From Siphonodentalium dalli (lineage: Eukaryota > Mollusca > Scaphopoda > Gadilida > Siphonodentaliidae): a stretch of DNA of 64,000 nt. The stretch is from the NCBI GenBank assembly GCA_032622095.1, contig CP136066.1, forward strand, positions 229,466,961 to 229,530,960. Reading direction: 5' to 3'. The notes beneath the pieces were generated by a model. It ran no database searches and was not told the origin of the DNA. It saw only the letters and a list, made by a program, of their open reading frames with translations. The number at the start of each line of letters is the position of its first letter. Position 1 is the stretch's first letter. The position numbers and the translations under genes were made by a program. Shown here piece by piece: positions 57,701 through 61,987 of this stretch.

Positions 57701-57973
57701 CAAAAACAACAACTGGAGCGCCAACAAGCGCTGGCGAGATATGCACAAGCGCAACAGCAACAAGAAGCGGCCAATAAGCGCGCAGAACAAGCGCTTATAC
57801 AGAGAAAGCAACAGCTGCAGCAATTACAACAACAACAGGAACAGAGACGCCAGCAGACGCTGCAGCTGGAGCAACAAATCCAACAGCAGCTGCAGCAACA
57901 AGAACAGGAGAGAAAGCGACAAGAAGAGCTGCGACGTCGTCAACAGGTCATGCAACAACAGGTGATATATTAA
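9707..57973 (+). CDS. Multi-exon gene for a predicted secreted Thr-, Gly/Met- and Gln-rich protein (5' partial)
   Basis: Gene-level entry; the exons are listed separately. Fourteen exons (9707-9763, 16064-16087, 17213-17236, 19417-19446, 20362-20385, 20885-20908, 23970-24220, 24785-24863, 28370-28387, 31260-31301, 32203-32313, 54761-54781, 56367-56777, 57597-57973) join into one open frame of about 496 codons. Every intron is GT-AG, most donors are GTGAGT or GTAAGT, and all introns are phase 1 except the one after 24220 (phase 0). The protein runs from a probable signal-peptide end through a Thr/Pro mucin-like tract, a GM-rich repeat and poly-Q to a Q/E/R-rich helix. Low-complexity secreted composition suggests an extracellular matrix, shell, tube or adhesive protein, but this is inference and I recognise no named family. 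The start-codon exon is not identified. Further microexons in the introns could have been missed. Confidence 0.78.
9752..10985 (+). repeat. Minisatellite of 23-24 bp built from the exon 1 splice donor
   Basis: About 50 tandem copies of a unit like GTGAGTGTTAAATC + AAATCCAAG run directly from the exon 1 junction. Each unit recreates a consensus 5' splice site (AAG|GTGAGT). Variant units (GTGAGC, GTGGGC, CTGAGT, ATGTGA, GTAAGT) occur. If any downstream donor were used, the added sequence would read G-E-Y-stop or G-E-R-stop at once. Confidence 0.95.
11040..11456 (+). repeat. About seven ~70-bp fossil copies of the exon 1 3' half
   Basis: Motifs like CAACAATATTCTCATCAAA followed by TCGAAGGTGAGT recur near 11047, 11117, 11188, 11259, 11315, 11370 and 11431. 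They align with exon 1 (CAACAATATTCCCCTCAAAT then CCAAG|GTGAGT), and similarity decays away from the gene copy. Later copies have lost the donor (AAGACAAAT, AAATCTGG). Confidence 0.75.
11548..11646. repeat. 14-bp tandem repeat (AGATAGTACATA family)
   Basis: About seven units of GATAGTACATAA, with one interruption. The minus-strand frames with LCTILCTI or VLSYVLSY repeats are translations of it. Confidence 0.9.
11809..12322. mobile_element. Foldback MITE, copy A (514 bp)
   Basis: A near-identical copy lies at 17947-18459. The 3' third is a long hairpin (12163-12321): AAGGATTAACTGTCATGTGG ... CCACATGACAGTTAATCCTT with loop AAACCCTTCGGGTTTTAC. The two copies define the element boundaries. No coding capacity. 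Confidence 0.88.
12600..13960. other. No gene recognised; loose repeats of GACTAAC and CACGTCCCT motifs
   Basis: 13530-13830 is enriched in TTAGTCA/TGACTAA words. Segments near 12604, 13135, 13890 and 14300 share a GGGACGTGG / CCACGTCCC plus CCCCC-GATGAAA pattern and look like diverged pieces of one element. Confidence 0.4.
13974..14262 (-). mobile_element. tRNA-derived SINE with 9-bp target-site duplication
   Basis: On the minus strand a tRNA-like head starts near 14257 with a box A-like TGGTCCAGTCGGTAGAG and a box B GGTTCGAACCCC (14170-14181), where tRNA promoters have GGTTCGANTCC. A body with GCCTAGCGGCTAGAACGACG and a tail of AAACC repeats follows. The exact direct repeat CACTCCTAT flanks it (13965-13973 and 14263-14271). 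It is transcribed by RNA polymerase III if intact, and moved by a LINE in trans (family knowledge). Confidence 0.85.
14280..16063. other. Intronic sequence, no exon supported
   Basis: Only short chance frames. 15240-15970 contains words shared with the foldback at 25490-25907 (GTTTCCGTTCA, GTGGAACTACATA, TGCATGAACG), suggesting a diverged, rearranged copy. Confidence 0.4.
16064..16087 (+). CDS. Exon 2 microexon (24 nt)
   Basis: The acceptor TTGTATTACAG and donor GT|GTGAGTA bound a 24-nt exon reading TIDSLRQ plus split codons at both ends (phase 1 on each side). An alternative donor two bases upstream (GCA|GTGTGA) is weaker and would break the frame. The exon is symmetrical, so skipping it would remove 8 residues without a frameshift. 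Confidence 0.65.
16560..16720 (-). repeat. Dispersed retroposon 3'-end fragment, copy 1
   Basis: TTGGTTTAAACAATATTTTA, then TTTCTTCCC, an ATTATAAAACATGAC segment, and ACAAGCATCAGG...CTCCTCAGA. It is similar in word order to 26080-26235, so these are two copies of one dispersed repeat, class undetermined. Confidence 0.45.
17213..17236 (+). CDS. Exon 3 microexon (24 nt)
   Basis: A strong polypyrimidine tract (CCTTTTTTTCAG) precedes it and TAATAG|GTAAGAC follows. In phase 1 it reads GVPQPLI, with the first codon split with exon 2 to give Ser. The other phase-0 frame contains TAA. Symmetrical and skippable in frame. Confidence 0.75.
17463..17708. mobile_element. TTAA-flanked hairpin MITE (246 bp)
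   Basis: CCCTGCCATGGCTGGAGCTT at the left and the complement-like AAGCTCCCGGCACGAAGGGG at the right, bounded by TTAA at 17459-17462 and 17709-17712. It carries degenerate GCCAATG-ATTCTCTTATAT palindromes. Confidence 0.75.
17947..18459. mobile_element. Foldback MITE, copy B
   Basis: Same element and orientation as 11809-12322, a few percent diverged by eye, with the same terminal hairpin (18299-18459). Confidence 0.88.
18493..19381. mobile_element. Foldback element with TIRs enclosing an ACTTGTTTAAACAAGT array
   Basis: Inverted ends of about 45 bp (left CGGCAGCGTAGAACCGCCAC + CTCCTCTTTTGGTACTAAC; right its complement with two mismatches) enclose about 800 bp. The enclosed part is made almost entirely of palindromic units ACTTGTTTAAACAAGTTAG in variants. 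Two internal copies of CATCTGACCAATCACGGATA sit at about 18970 and 19078. Confidence 0.88.
19417..19446 (+). CDS. Exon 4 microexon (30 nt)
   Basis: The acceptor CTATTTTACAG and donor CCAT|GTGAGTAA bound an exon reading EEFIAGLINP with the split codons; the alternative +1 frame contains TAA. The acceptor lies only about 27-35 nt past the 3' terminal inverted repeat of the foldback element at 18493-19381, so most of the upstream intron end is transposon-derived. Confidence 0.75.
19841..20090. mobile_element. MITE with CCCTTTACCCAACAGAAGGG left end, right end eroded
   Basis: TTAA at 19837-19840 precedes the same terminus as 709-1155. Two ~70-bp palindromes follow (19867-19934, 20014-20088), then the sequence leaves the family without the matching right TIR. 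It sits about 270 nt upstream of exon 5. Confidence 0.8.
20362..20385 (+). CDS. Exon 5 microexon (24 nt)
   Basis: The acceptor TTCTCTTCACAG and donor CAGA|GTGAGTA bound an exon encoding GTTVPAQ plus a split Ser codon. It is phase 1 at both ends and 24 nt long, like exons 2, 3 and 6. Thr content begins to rise here. Confidence 0.75.
20429..20533 (-). mobile_element. LINE 3' end, short truncated copy
   Basis: Poly-T then AAATGTTTATTACCCAAAGA + TATACATATATA ... ATCAATGGGCCGT matches the 3' end of the minus-strand LINE at 61988-62090. On the minus strand this is a 3' UTR followed by poly-A. Family class by similarity only. Confidence 0.7.
20534..20884 (+). other. Intronic; possible fossil ORF1-like fragment
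   Basis: 20638-20799 reads as a 53-residue charged frame (MKKDKTQLGRVLNEMTAKLV ... KTVREEM, stop). Its composition is more protein-like than its surroundings, but I cannot assign it. Confidence 0.25.
20885..20908 (+). CDS. Exon 6 microexon (24 nt), start of Thr/Pro tract
   Basis: The acceptor TATTTGCAG and donor ACAC|GTGAGTAT bound an exon reading PTTKPTT plus split codons. It joins exon 7 to make PTTTTAAL, a mucin-like stretch likely to carry O-linked sugars (family-level expectation, not shown). Confidence 0.78.
20909..22904. other. Intronic sequence, no exon supported
   Basis: Contains GGCGGCCAAGATGGCCGCC (21288-21306) and similar GGCCGCCATG words of a dispersed repeat. The open frames of 60-70 codons show no recognisable protein. 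Confidence 0.4.
22905..23148. mobile_element. Foldback element, copy 1
   Basis: An inverted repeat with arms CGTCCAGTAAATTAGGTCTG / CAGACCTAATTTACTGGACT and outer arms CCCCAGCTTATAGCGGAA / complement, preceded by a unique leader (AGAAGCCGATGTTAGTATCG). A second copy at 56129-56352 shares leader and arms, fixing the ends at CTCTATATAT. Confidence 0.85.
23655..23939. mobile_element. 5'-truncated hairpin MITE just upstream of exon 7
   Basis: Shares the GAGCCCCAGACAAACATGAG inner hairpin, the ~70-bp palindrome (23829-23895) and the terminal AATCCTGACTTACGACTGGA + TTTGATAT with the family member at 9015-9428. Its end is about 30 nt from the exon 7 acceptor. Confidence 0.75.
23970..24220 (+). CDS. 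Exon 7 (251 nt): Thr-rich segment
   Basis: The acceptor ATTTGTCAG is followed by an open frame TTTTAALFDAAIDPQMNNLF..., then a Thr-dense stretch (VTNATTTVTTTTANTTG) and a GGGQGSTTE end. Two N-glycosylation sequons (NAT, NTT) are visible. The donor is GGAG|GTATGTATG, leaving phase 0, which fits the next exon. The codons use more C/G third positions than the flanking AT-rich intron, as expected of a coding exon. A truncated MITE ends about 30 nt upstream of the acceptor. Confidence 0.82.
24221..24360. repeat. GTAT/GT-rich microsatellite after the exon 7 donor
   Basis: Irregular GTATGTATGTGTGTAT runs begin inside the donor itself (GTATGTATG). The frames with YMYV / HTYIHT are repeat translations. 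Confidence 0.8.
24785..24863 (+). CDS. Exon 8 (79 nt)
   Basis: The acceptor ACTACTTAG and donor GAAC|GTGAGTC bound an exon that starts in phase 0 and ends in phase 1. It reads VTTSTTEAGRYIASEMSIGV and then a basic PKKKPE. The KKK run could be a processing or binding site, which is speculative. A small inverted-repeat element begins about 18 nt after the donor. Confidence 0.8.
24882..25156. mobile_element. Small inverted-repeat element after exon 8
   Basis: CAGAGTTCAGTCCCCT...ACGCG at the left and complement CGCGTAGGGGACTGAACTCTG at the right enclose about 275 bp of AT-rich DNA. No coding capacity. Confidence 0.7.
25490..25907. mobile_element. Large imperfect foldback (arms ~170 bp)
   Basis: The left arm order GGAACGTTCATACCCTGGCA - TTTGCACG - CATATTCTGGC-type - TTCCACTTGTAACGG is mirrored at the right (GGTGGAACTACATA - CCGTTCATATTCTGACACCA - CGTGCAAACTTGCCAGTG - GAACATACCC). 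The centre holds AATTTGCC / GGCAAATT arms at 25662-25740. Confidence 0.7.
25920..26045. repeat. ~24-bp tandem repeat (GATGGTACTATAAATTAGCA)
   Basis: Five to six copies with slight length variation. Confidence 0.9.
26080..26235 (-). repeat. Dispersed retroposon 3'-end fragment, copy 2
   Basis: Shares TTTAAACAATATTTTATTT, the ATTATAAAA segment and CCTCAGA ending with 16560-16720. Class undetermined. Confidence 0.45.
26240..28250. other. Intronic sequence, no exon supported
   Basis: 27880-28010 has a weak copy of the MITE inner hairpin (GAGAGCCCCACATAGACTGG ... AAGGCTCCCTGTGGG) inside direct repeats of CTTAATATTCGAACCC. Otherwise only chance frames. Confidence 0.4.
28258..28300 (+). pseudogene. 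Degenerate tandem copy of microexon 9
   Basis: GTGTACATTCATACTTTTAT, then TTTTCAG|TGGTGCCATTGCGAC, parallels the live GTGTACGTTTATATATTTTC, then TTTTTCAG|CTGTGCCGTTCGAAG. The copy has an acceptor but no GT donor, and its frame reaches TAG within about 10 codons. Confidence 0.6.
28370..28387 (+). CDS. Exon 9 microexon (18 nt)
   Basis: The acceptor TTTCTTTTTCAG and donor GTTC|GTGAGTAT bound an exon encoding VPFEV plus split codons, the shortest exon found. A degenerate tandem copy of its acceptor and body lies about 85 nt upstream (28260-28296). Confidence 0.68.
28505..28917. mobile_element. Degenerate hairpin MITE abutting the next element
   Basis: CATGACGGGAGCTTCCTGAA at the left and GCTGCACTAGCGCAGCTACC at the right match the 17463 and 57312 family ends. 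Palindrome arms at 28541-28590 and 28808-28872 are eroded. The right end meets TTAA 28918-28921. Confidence 0.65.
28922..29158. mobile_element. TTAA-flanked MITE with CCCTTTGAGTGCCAGG termini (237 bp)
   Basis: A perfect 16-bp inverted repeat (CCCTTTGAGTGCCAGG / CCTGGCACTCAAAGGG), TTAA at both sides (28918-28921 and 29159-29162), and GCCGATNNGATCGGC-like inner arms. Its core is the same ~70-bp GCCAATGCATTCTCTTAT hairpin (28970-29037) carried by MITEs with different ends. Confidence 0.88.
29163..31259. other. Intronic sequence with three short tandem repeats
   Basis: Two GGCGGCCATTTTGGATTTTG-type repeats (29572-29610, 29758-29795); a ~30-bp tandem TTCACCTAGTTGGTGGGCTT at 30015-30165 (five copies); and a 16-bp tandem GCTTAGGCATTACATT at 30680-30770. 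Two related segments at 30775-30850 and 30848-30905 share CATAAAGACGTGTT-CATTCTGC. No exon seen. Confidence 0.6.
31260..31301 (+). CDS. Exon 10 (42 nt), start of Gly/Met-rich region
   Basis: The acceptor CTTATTCCAG and donor CCAT|GTAAGTAC bound an exon reading QMLNGGMGAGGQP, phase 1 at both ends. It is the first exon with the G/M composition that dominates exons 11 and 13. Confidence 0.78.
31590..31736. repeat. 12/18-bp tandem (GCTGTCACTGTAAC)
   Basis: About ten units alternate between a 12-bp form and an 18-bp form with a doubled TCACTG. Confidence 0.92.
31874..32202 (+). pseudogene. Three 98-bp tandem pseudo-copies of the exon 11 acceptor and 5' half
   Basis: The string CCGCGCCTGGCATGGG occurs at 31909, 32007, 32105 and 32203, spaced exactly 98 bp. 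Copies 1-3 contain GGCGGCGGCTGACC (in-frame TGA) where the live exon has GGCGGCGGCGGACC. They then run into TTTGTCGACRAGATTAGTAAC instead of coding on. Copy 1 has lost its AG acceptor (GTTAAC), copy 2 keeps GTAG and copy 3 has GAAG. Confidence 0.9.
32203..32313 (+). CDS. Exon 11 (111 nt): Gly/Met-rich repeat
   Basis: The acceptor TTTTGTAG and donor GCAT|GTAAGTAT bound an exon reading APGMGNMFGMMGGGGPGGGM, then SGMGRFPMEMGEAAEA. It is the last of four tandem 98-bp copies. The three upstream copies carry an in-frame TGA where this one has GGA and have no donor, so only this copy is usable. Confidence 0.82.
32770..44647. repeat. Satellite array 1 (39-bp and 35-bp monomers), 11.9 kb
   Basis: The 39-bp monomer is TGTTAATACTGTGATAAATA + ATTATATATAAGTATACAG. 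The 35-bp form lacks one ATAT and usually has CAGCGTTAAT in place of CAGTGTTAAT. 39-bp monomers dominate both edges (32.77-34.2 kb, 43.48-44.65 kb). 35-bp monomers appear from about 34.27 kb and are nearly exclusive from about 37.7 to 43.46 kb. Common variant sites are TGTGAT/TATGAT and AATAATT/AATAACT. Confidence 0.98.
44648..46721. mobile_element. 2.08-kb element between satellite arrays, copy 1
   Basis: Begins AGCAACCACAACGCGCCGCA, which folds with GGCGCGTTGTTGCT, and ends with CGCGTGTGGTTGCC near 46687-46700, giving short inverted ends (GCAACCACAACGCG / CGCGTGTGGTTGC). The right third holds imperfect ~130-bp repeats (CCGATTTTGATGAAACTTGG, GCCCGTGCGGCGTGACCTTG) and TGACCTTGACCTTGACC words, plus a TG-rich patch. 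Its short open frames show no transposase or other recognisable domain, so it is probably non-autonomous. Confidence 0.7.
46722..50187. repeat. Satellite array 2, 3.5 kb, almost all 39-bp monomers
   Basis: Same satellite. Only two or three 35-bp monomers occur, around 49305-49365. The last ~0.7 kb is a copy of the end of array 1. Confidence 0.98.
50188..52261. mobile_element. 2.08-kb element, copy 2 (offset exactly 5540 bp)
   Basis: Line-by-line reading against 44648-46721 shows no difference that I could find. The identity extends into flanking satellite on both sides (private monomers such as GATGAATAATAATATATAAG on the left and ACTGTCATAAATAATT on the right). Confidence 0.95.
52262..54740. 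repeat. Satellite array 3, 2.5 kb, 39-bp monomers, degenerate at the right edge
   Basis: Shorter local higher-order repeats occur: a ~390-bp block at about 52.49-52.85 kb recurs at 52.88-53.13 kb, and a block at 53.34-53.57 recurs at 53.84-54.05. The last monomers (54640-54735) are diverged (AATTGTCTGTAATTATACAG) and run up to the exon 12 acceptor. Confidence 0.96.
54761..54781 (+). CDS. Exon 12 microexon (21 nt)
   Basis: The acceptor TTTATCGACAG and donor GCAA|GTAAGTCT bound an exon reading AFGTLA with split codons, phase 1 at both ends. It follows the 22.4-kb satellite intron, and degenerate satellite monomers run to within about 30 nt of its acceptor. Confidence 0.68.
54950..55030. repeat. 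Short tandem (CAGCAGGACCCACACACA)
   Basis: Three imperfect copies of about 30 bp. Confidence 0.75.
55031..56128. other. Intronic sequence, no exon supported
   Basis: Unique-looking DNA with chance frames only (for example 55393-55599 minus). Confidence 0.45.
56129..56352. mobile_element. Foldback element, copy 2, ending at the exon 13 acceptor
   Basis: Same leader and inverted arms as 22905-23148 (AGAAGCCGATGTTAGTTTCG, TTTAGGTCTGGACCTCACC / GGTCCAGACCTAATTTAG). After the shared end CTCTATATAT only ACTAAATTGTAG separates it from exon 13. Confidence 0.85.
56367..56777 (+). CDS. Exon 13 (411 nt): Met/Gly repeat, Met/Ala segment, poly-Gln
   Basis: This is the largest exon. About eight GMGG/GMSGMGG-type repeats (MSGMGGMPGMGG) come first. 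An N-M-x-Q-M-A-x-M segment follows (MNQMAQMAKMAQMA), then a Gly-rich linker, MMLMRMMGM, poly-Q with RQPQQPQQ, and a QxxLLQQRMRSQQ end. The donor TCAA|GTACGTCA leaves phase 1. The acceptor TTGTAG has a poor polypyrimidine tract and sits about 14 nt after the end of a foldback element. The minus-strand open frames over this exon are shadows of its GC-rich repeats. Confidence 0.85.
56778..57311. other. Intron between exons 13 and 14, unique part
   Basis: No exon, no recognisable repeat. Confidence 0.5.
57312..57571. mobile_element. Hairpin MITE abutting exon 14
   Basis: CCCTTCCATGACTGGAGCTT ... GCATCTCCCGCAACGAAAGG ends, TTAA at 57572-57575 on the right and TTAT on the left, two degenerate palindromes inside. 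Only 21 nt separate the right TTAA from exon 14. Confidence 0.75.
57597..57973 (+). CDS. Exon 14: Gln/Glu/Arg-rich coiled-coil tail, possibly terminal
   Basis: The acceptor GATGCTTTACAG opens into SATQSGLPALQAALANANLT, then about 95 residues of Q/E/R/A/L with heptad-like spacing, likely an extended helix or coiled coil. The frame reads through CAACAG|GTGATA to a TAA at 57971. The exon may end there (adding VIY), or splice at the weak donor GTGATA in phase 0 to an exon I could not find. No AATAAA-type polyadenylation signal is evident just downstream; the sequence instead turns into AT-rich MITE-like DNA and a LINE. Confidence 0.78.
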
Positions 57974-57999
57974 CCTATTCTGAAGACAAATTGATAATC

Positions 58000-58245
58000 T
58001 CGCAAACGTGAGATATTTATAATTTTTTCTTACATTCTTTAACAATTTTTTATCATTTTTGTTTACATTCTTTATAAAAAAAAATTTCATTTTTTATCAT
58101 TATTTCTTGCATTCTTTACCAATTTTTTTATCATTTTTCTATCATTGTTTTCATACATCCTTTAACATTTTTTTTAATCATTTTTATCATTTTTTCTTAC
58201 ATTCTTTATCAATTTTTATCATTTTTTTTGCACTCGTTAACAATT
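58000..58245. repeat. AT-rich tandem (TTTATCATTTTTTCTTACAT family)
   Basis: A ~35-bp degenerate tandem of ATTTTTTATCATTTTT-CTTACATTCTTTAACA, the same low-complexity filler found inside the hairpin MITEs (28600-28800, 61790-61990, 63370-63590). Confidence 0.8.
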
Positions 58246-58249
58246 TTTA

Positions 58250-61063
58250 TAAGATAGCTATCAATTTTGTATGAGAATGCCAGCTCATCTATTCTGATTA
58301 ATGGTAATATTTCTCAGAGCTTCCTGCTAGGTAGAGGCTGCCGCCAGGGTGACTCAATATCACCGTATATATTTCTCCTCTGTGCTGAAGTTTTGGCGCA
58401 GATAATACGCCAAAACAATACAATTAAAGGAATATTCCTCGGTGGTTCAGAGTACAAAATAACACAATATGCGGACGACACGACGCTTCTTCTTGATGGT
58501 TCTGAAAATAGTCTACGCGAATCGTACTGAACACTGGACGAATTTGCTCGAGTATCGGGTCTGCGCATAAATCCTGAAAAGTGTCAAGCATCATGTCACA
58601 TACTAAAATAAGACAAGTTCTTAAGGAATTAAACCTGTCTACTGTAAACACTTTTAATTTTCTAGGGATACATTTCGACACTAATTTAACAAACATGAAT
58701 ATAAACTACAATTATAAACTCGAAGATATAGAAAAGATAACACAAATTTAGAAACACAGACTCCTGACCCCGTTAGGTAGAATAACAGTTGTCAAATCAC
58801 TTATTTTACCAAAATTGACACACCTATTTATAACCCTCCCAAGTCCAGATACAGCATTTTTGAAGACCATAAATACCATTCTATATAATTTCATCTGGAA
58901 TTCCCAACGCGATAGATAAAAAGAAAACAATTATGTGCCGAATATATGTACGGATGTTTCGAAATGGGCCTCACTTTGCAATGGCAATTATTTCTTAAAA
59001 GATCCACTCTTTCTCACTTATCACCCAAATTATATTATAAAGCAAACAGACAAGTTCGCAAATCCATTCTGGAGAGATGTTTTCTCAGCATGGTGTAAAT
59101 TTATGCGATTAAATAATTCAAATAATACTATTATGGCCTCAACTGTATTGAATAATCCGAAAATAAAAATCGGAGGTTCGTCGATCAACTTTAAATCGTG
59201 GAGAGATGCCGGAATATATTTTATAAATGATCTATTCCAATCAGATAATACATTCCATACCCCACGCACACTTTATGCAACTTTCAACATCCGCGTTGAT
59301 TTCATAACAATCAACAGCATAAAGCGTCAGATTATGTCATTGGCAAGTTCTTTTAACCAACCATTAATCCGTATACCCTACCCATGTATACCAAACAATC
59401 TCATTCCGATACTCCGTTGTGTAAAAGCTGTCAATTATTTTATAAAATTCTATCAAATGAGAAAAACATGCCGAATGCATGTCAAAATTGGGAATCCAAA
59501 TTTGGCGAGAAAATAGAAAATTGGGAAGAATATTTGAGCATGCCCTTTAAAACGACAACGGATACGAAATTACAGTGGCTCCAATTCAGAATAAACACAC
59601 GAATTATTAGTACCAATAAATTTCTGAATGTTGCTAACCTTCGAGTCGACGATTTTTGCAATCGTTGTCATAACGTACAGGAAACCTTTTCTCACATTTT
59701 CTGGGACTGTCCCCTGTACCACTCTCGGGCTGGTCCCAGGTTCTTAGCATTAAGTTGGCAATTCTTAGAACACGTTGATGATATTTATTATTACAAATAT
59801 TTACAAAGTCACATCAGGCGGCCACGGAGAATAATACAACAACATCTTCTCTCGCTGCACGTTAGTATCAAGTGTGCGTTGAGAAACAAGAGTCGGAGCG
59901 AGAGCTTGGCTCTCTCTGGTATATATGCTCTGAGAGGAAAACGCCCTGACCCCAGATGTCGTGATTTGATTGGAACACGTGTGCGCCGCGCCCCATCAAA
60001 ACAGGTGGAAATTCAGTAACCTGTTTTTACCCCCCCGTCGACCTGTACCACTCTTTATTTCAAATCGACGCAACGATTAATGAAACAACAACAACTCGAA
60101 ATAAACATACTGGATCAACAGTAGTTTCTAAGTTTACCTTATATGGGAAAACAGATGGAACCATTTTAAACTATAGTTAAATCTACCTATAAAGAGTTGT
60201 GAACCAAGCCAAATAATTGCAAAATTGTCTCATACCTTGTATTCCTTCCTATTTCCCCGTGACCACCTGGCATCCATCTCCAAGAATTCCAAGAAATGTC
60301 TAGCTCACGGCACCACGTCGACCCGTACCACCTACGGGCTGGTCCCAGGTTCTTAGCATTAAGTTGGCAATTCTTAGAACACGTTGATGAGATTTATTAT
60401 TACAAATATTTACAAAGTCACATCAGGCGGCCACGGAGAATAATACAACAACATCTTCTCACGCTGCACGTTAGTATCAAGTGTGCGTTCAGAAACAAGA
60501 GTCGGAGCCAGAGCTTGGCTCTCTCTGGTATATATGCTCTGAGAGGAAAACGCACTGACCCCAGATGTCGTGATTTGATTGGAACACATCAAAACAGGTG
60601 GAAATTCAGTAACCTGTTTTGACAAAAGCGGTGAACTCTAAAGTCAGTGACCTAGATCATTCACCTCAGAGTTGTTGTTCCCACATCAGATCAGGACATT
60701 GAACTCTCAGCTAAGATTAACCCTACTCACATACGTCGAAAGTATTACACCCCACGTCCAAACCTTTATGATAGAAATTGATACATGGGCAAGAAACAAC
60801 CAATTTTCCATTGATCTAACAAAAAAGAATATCATTATTGGCATAGATCATGAATACAAAAATTCAAAAAGTAATCTGTTCCTACTAGTGCTGAAACAAT
60901 ATATATATAGAACAAAATTCACGCCCACACAACTATCACTTCGACCTGCCTTTGTGATCTTCAATTTAGGTATGAATGCGAGATATACAACGCAAACTGT
61001 AACATGAACTATGAATTCGATAACCAATGGCTGACACTTCGAAATGCCTTAAAAATTAAATAA
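58250..61063 (+). pseudogene. Degenerate, 5'-truncated LINE (L1/Tx1-like) reverse transcriptase and C-terminus
   Basis: Starts inside the reverse transcriptase domain: GRGCRQGDSISPYIFLLCAE and the catalytic YADDT (58471-58485) are visible. An in-frame TGA at 58528 and further stops break it. The C-terminal part (58935-59516, shifted frame 59384-59714) carries WNSQRD, KIGGSSINFKSWRDAGIYF and a C-x2-C-x8-H-x4-C motif (CNRCHNVQETFSHIFWDC) typical of L1/Tx1-type LINE ends. Coding similarity resumes after a nested insertion at about 60754 (VQTFMIEIDTW ... LVLKQYIYRTKF) and stops at 61061. No function is expected. Confidence 0.88.
59715..60749 (+). mobile_element. 1.03-kb insertion nested in the LINE, CCCC target duplication
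   Basis: The LINE C-terminus is interrupted right after its zinc-finger-like motif and resumes in order afterwards. CCCC occurs at both junctions (59711-59714, 60750-60753), and the insert starts TGTACC and ends TTACA (TG...CA). It contains two ~290-bp direct repeats (59727-60018 and 60336-60622, offset 609) starting GGGCTGGTCCCAGGTTCTTA. TG...CA ends with a 4-bp duplication suggest an LTR-type or TRIM-like element, but the repeats are not terminal on the right, so its class is open. Confidence 0.65.
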
Positions 61064-61790
61064 TAGTGTAATTGAAAACCAGGCACAAAGTACACCCCGA
61101 GCTTAAGAGTGACTGGTCAACAAACAAAATAAATAAATTACCCGGTACCCGAGCGGCAGACACTTATACAATATCTGTACAATTTCAGTACACCGATCAT
61201 TTTTACTTTCCGATCATATTCCCCAAGAACGTCAATAGATATACCGGTTTGCTTAACAATACCACAATTTTTTGTTCAGCCACAGTCCGAAACATCAAGA
61301 GAGCGTTGTGTATTTTCCCCAAGTGCTGTCGAACCAATAATTACAACAACTACAATATTTACAATACAGTTGCAATATGTTAGATTGTATATTTATATTG
61401 TTTTGGTAAATTACGAATGTAAAATTATTTAAAACTGCACATAGTGTTTGGAACTTTGATTATACAAACATTAAATACCACATGTAACCAAATATTCGGG
61501 GAAAAAAATTGTTGTTATCAGCATGGTTGTAGCAAAATAAAGCCCATTTTCTGGAGAAAAATAAATTATACCAGCATAGCCTAAAATTTACTTTTAACCT
61601 GTATACTCTTTGATAAAATTATCCAAACCCACTGTGTGCCTGTAAATAGTTTAGAATTATATGTAAGAAAGTAGGCTAGGGCATGGTAGAGTCTCACTCT
61701 TCTAAGCCTTGCATTGAGAGAATGAATGTGTGTGCATGTTTGTCTCTCTTCCTTTGTCATTCTTTCTGCTAAAAAAAACACACATTTTTT
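61064..61790. other. No gene recognised
   Basis: Possibly the LINE 3' UTR followed by host DNA. 61611-61765 shares order and words with 63848-64000 (GTGTGCCT-TAA, GTAAGAAAGTAGG, TCACTCTTC, ATTGAGA, GTGTGCAT, GTCTCTTCC), so a duplicated segment flanks the LINE/MITE cluster. Confidence 0.5.
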
Positions 61791-61987
61791 TTAATAAAAT
61801 ATTTGTCATCATTTCTTACATTCTTTAACAATTATAAAAAAATACTATAAAATCTGTTCGACCAATGCATTCTCTTATATATGCGAGTCGACCATATTAT
61901 TTGTGATAATTGTTGAAGAATGAAAGAATGATAAAAAATAAAAAATTGTTAAAGAATGTAAGAAATAATGATAAAAATGATAAAAAG
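61790..61987. mobile_element. Hairpin MITE, left part (split by LINE)
   Basis: CCAATGCATTCTCTTATATA + TGCGAGTCGACCATA and AT filler, ending at GATAAAAAG (61979-61987). It continues at 63370. Confidence 0.7.
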
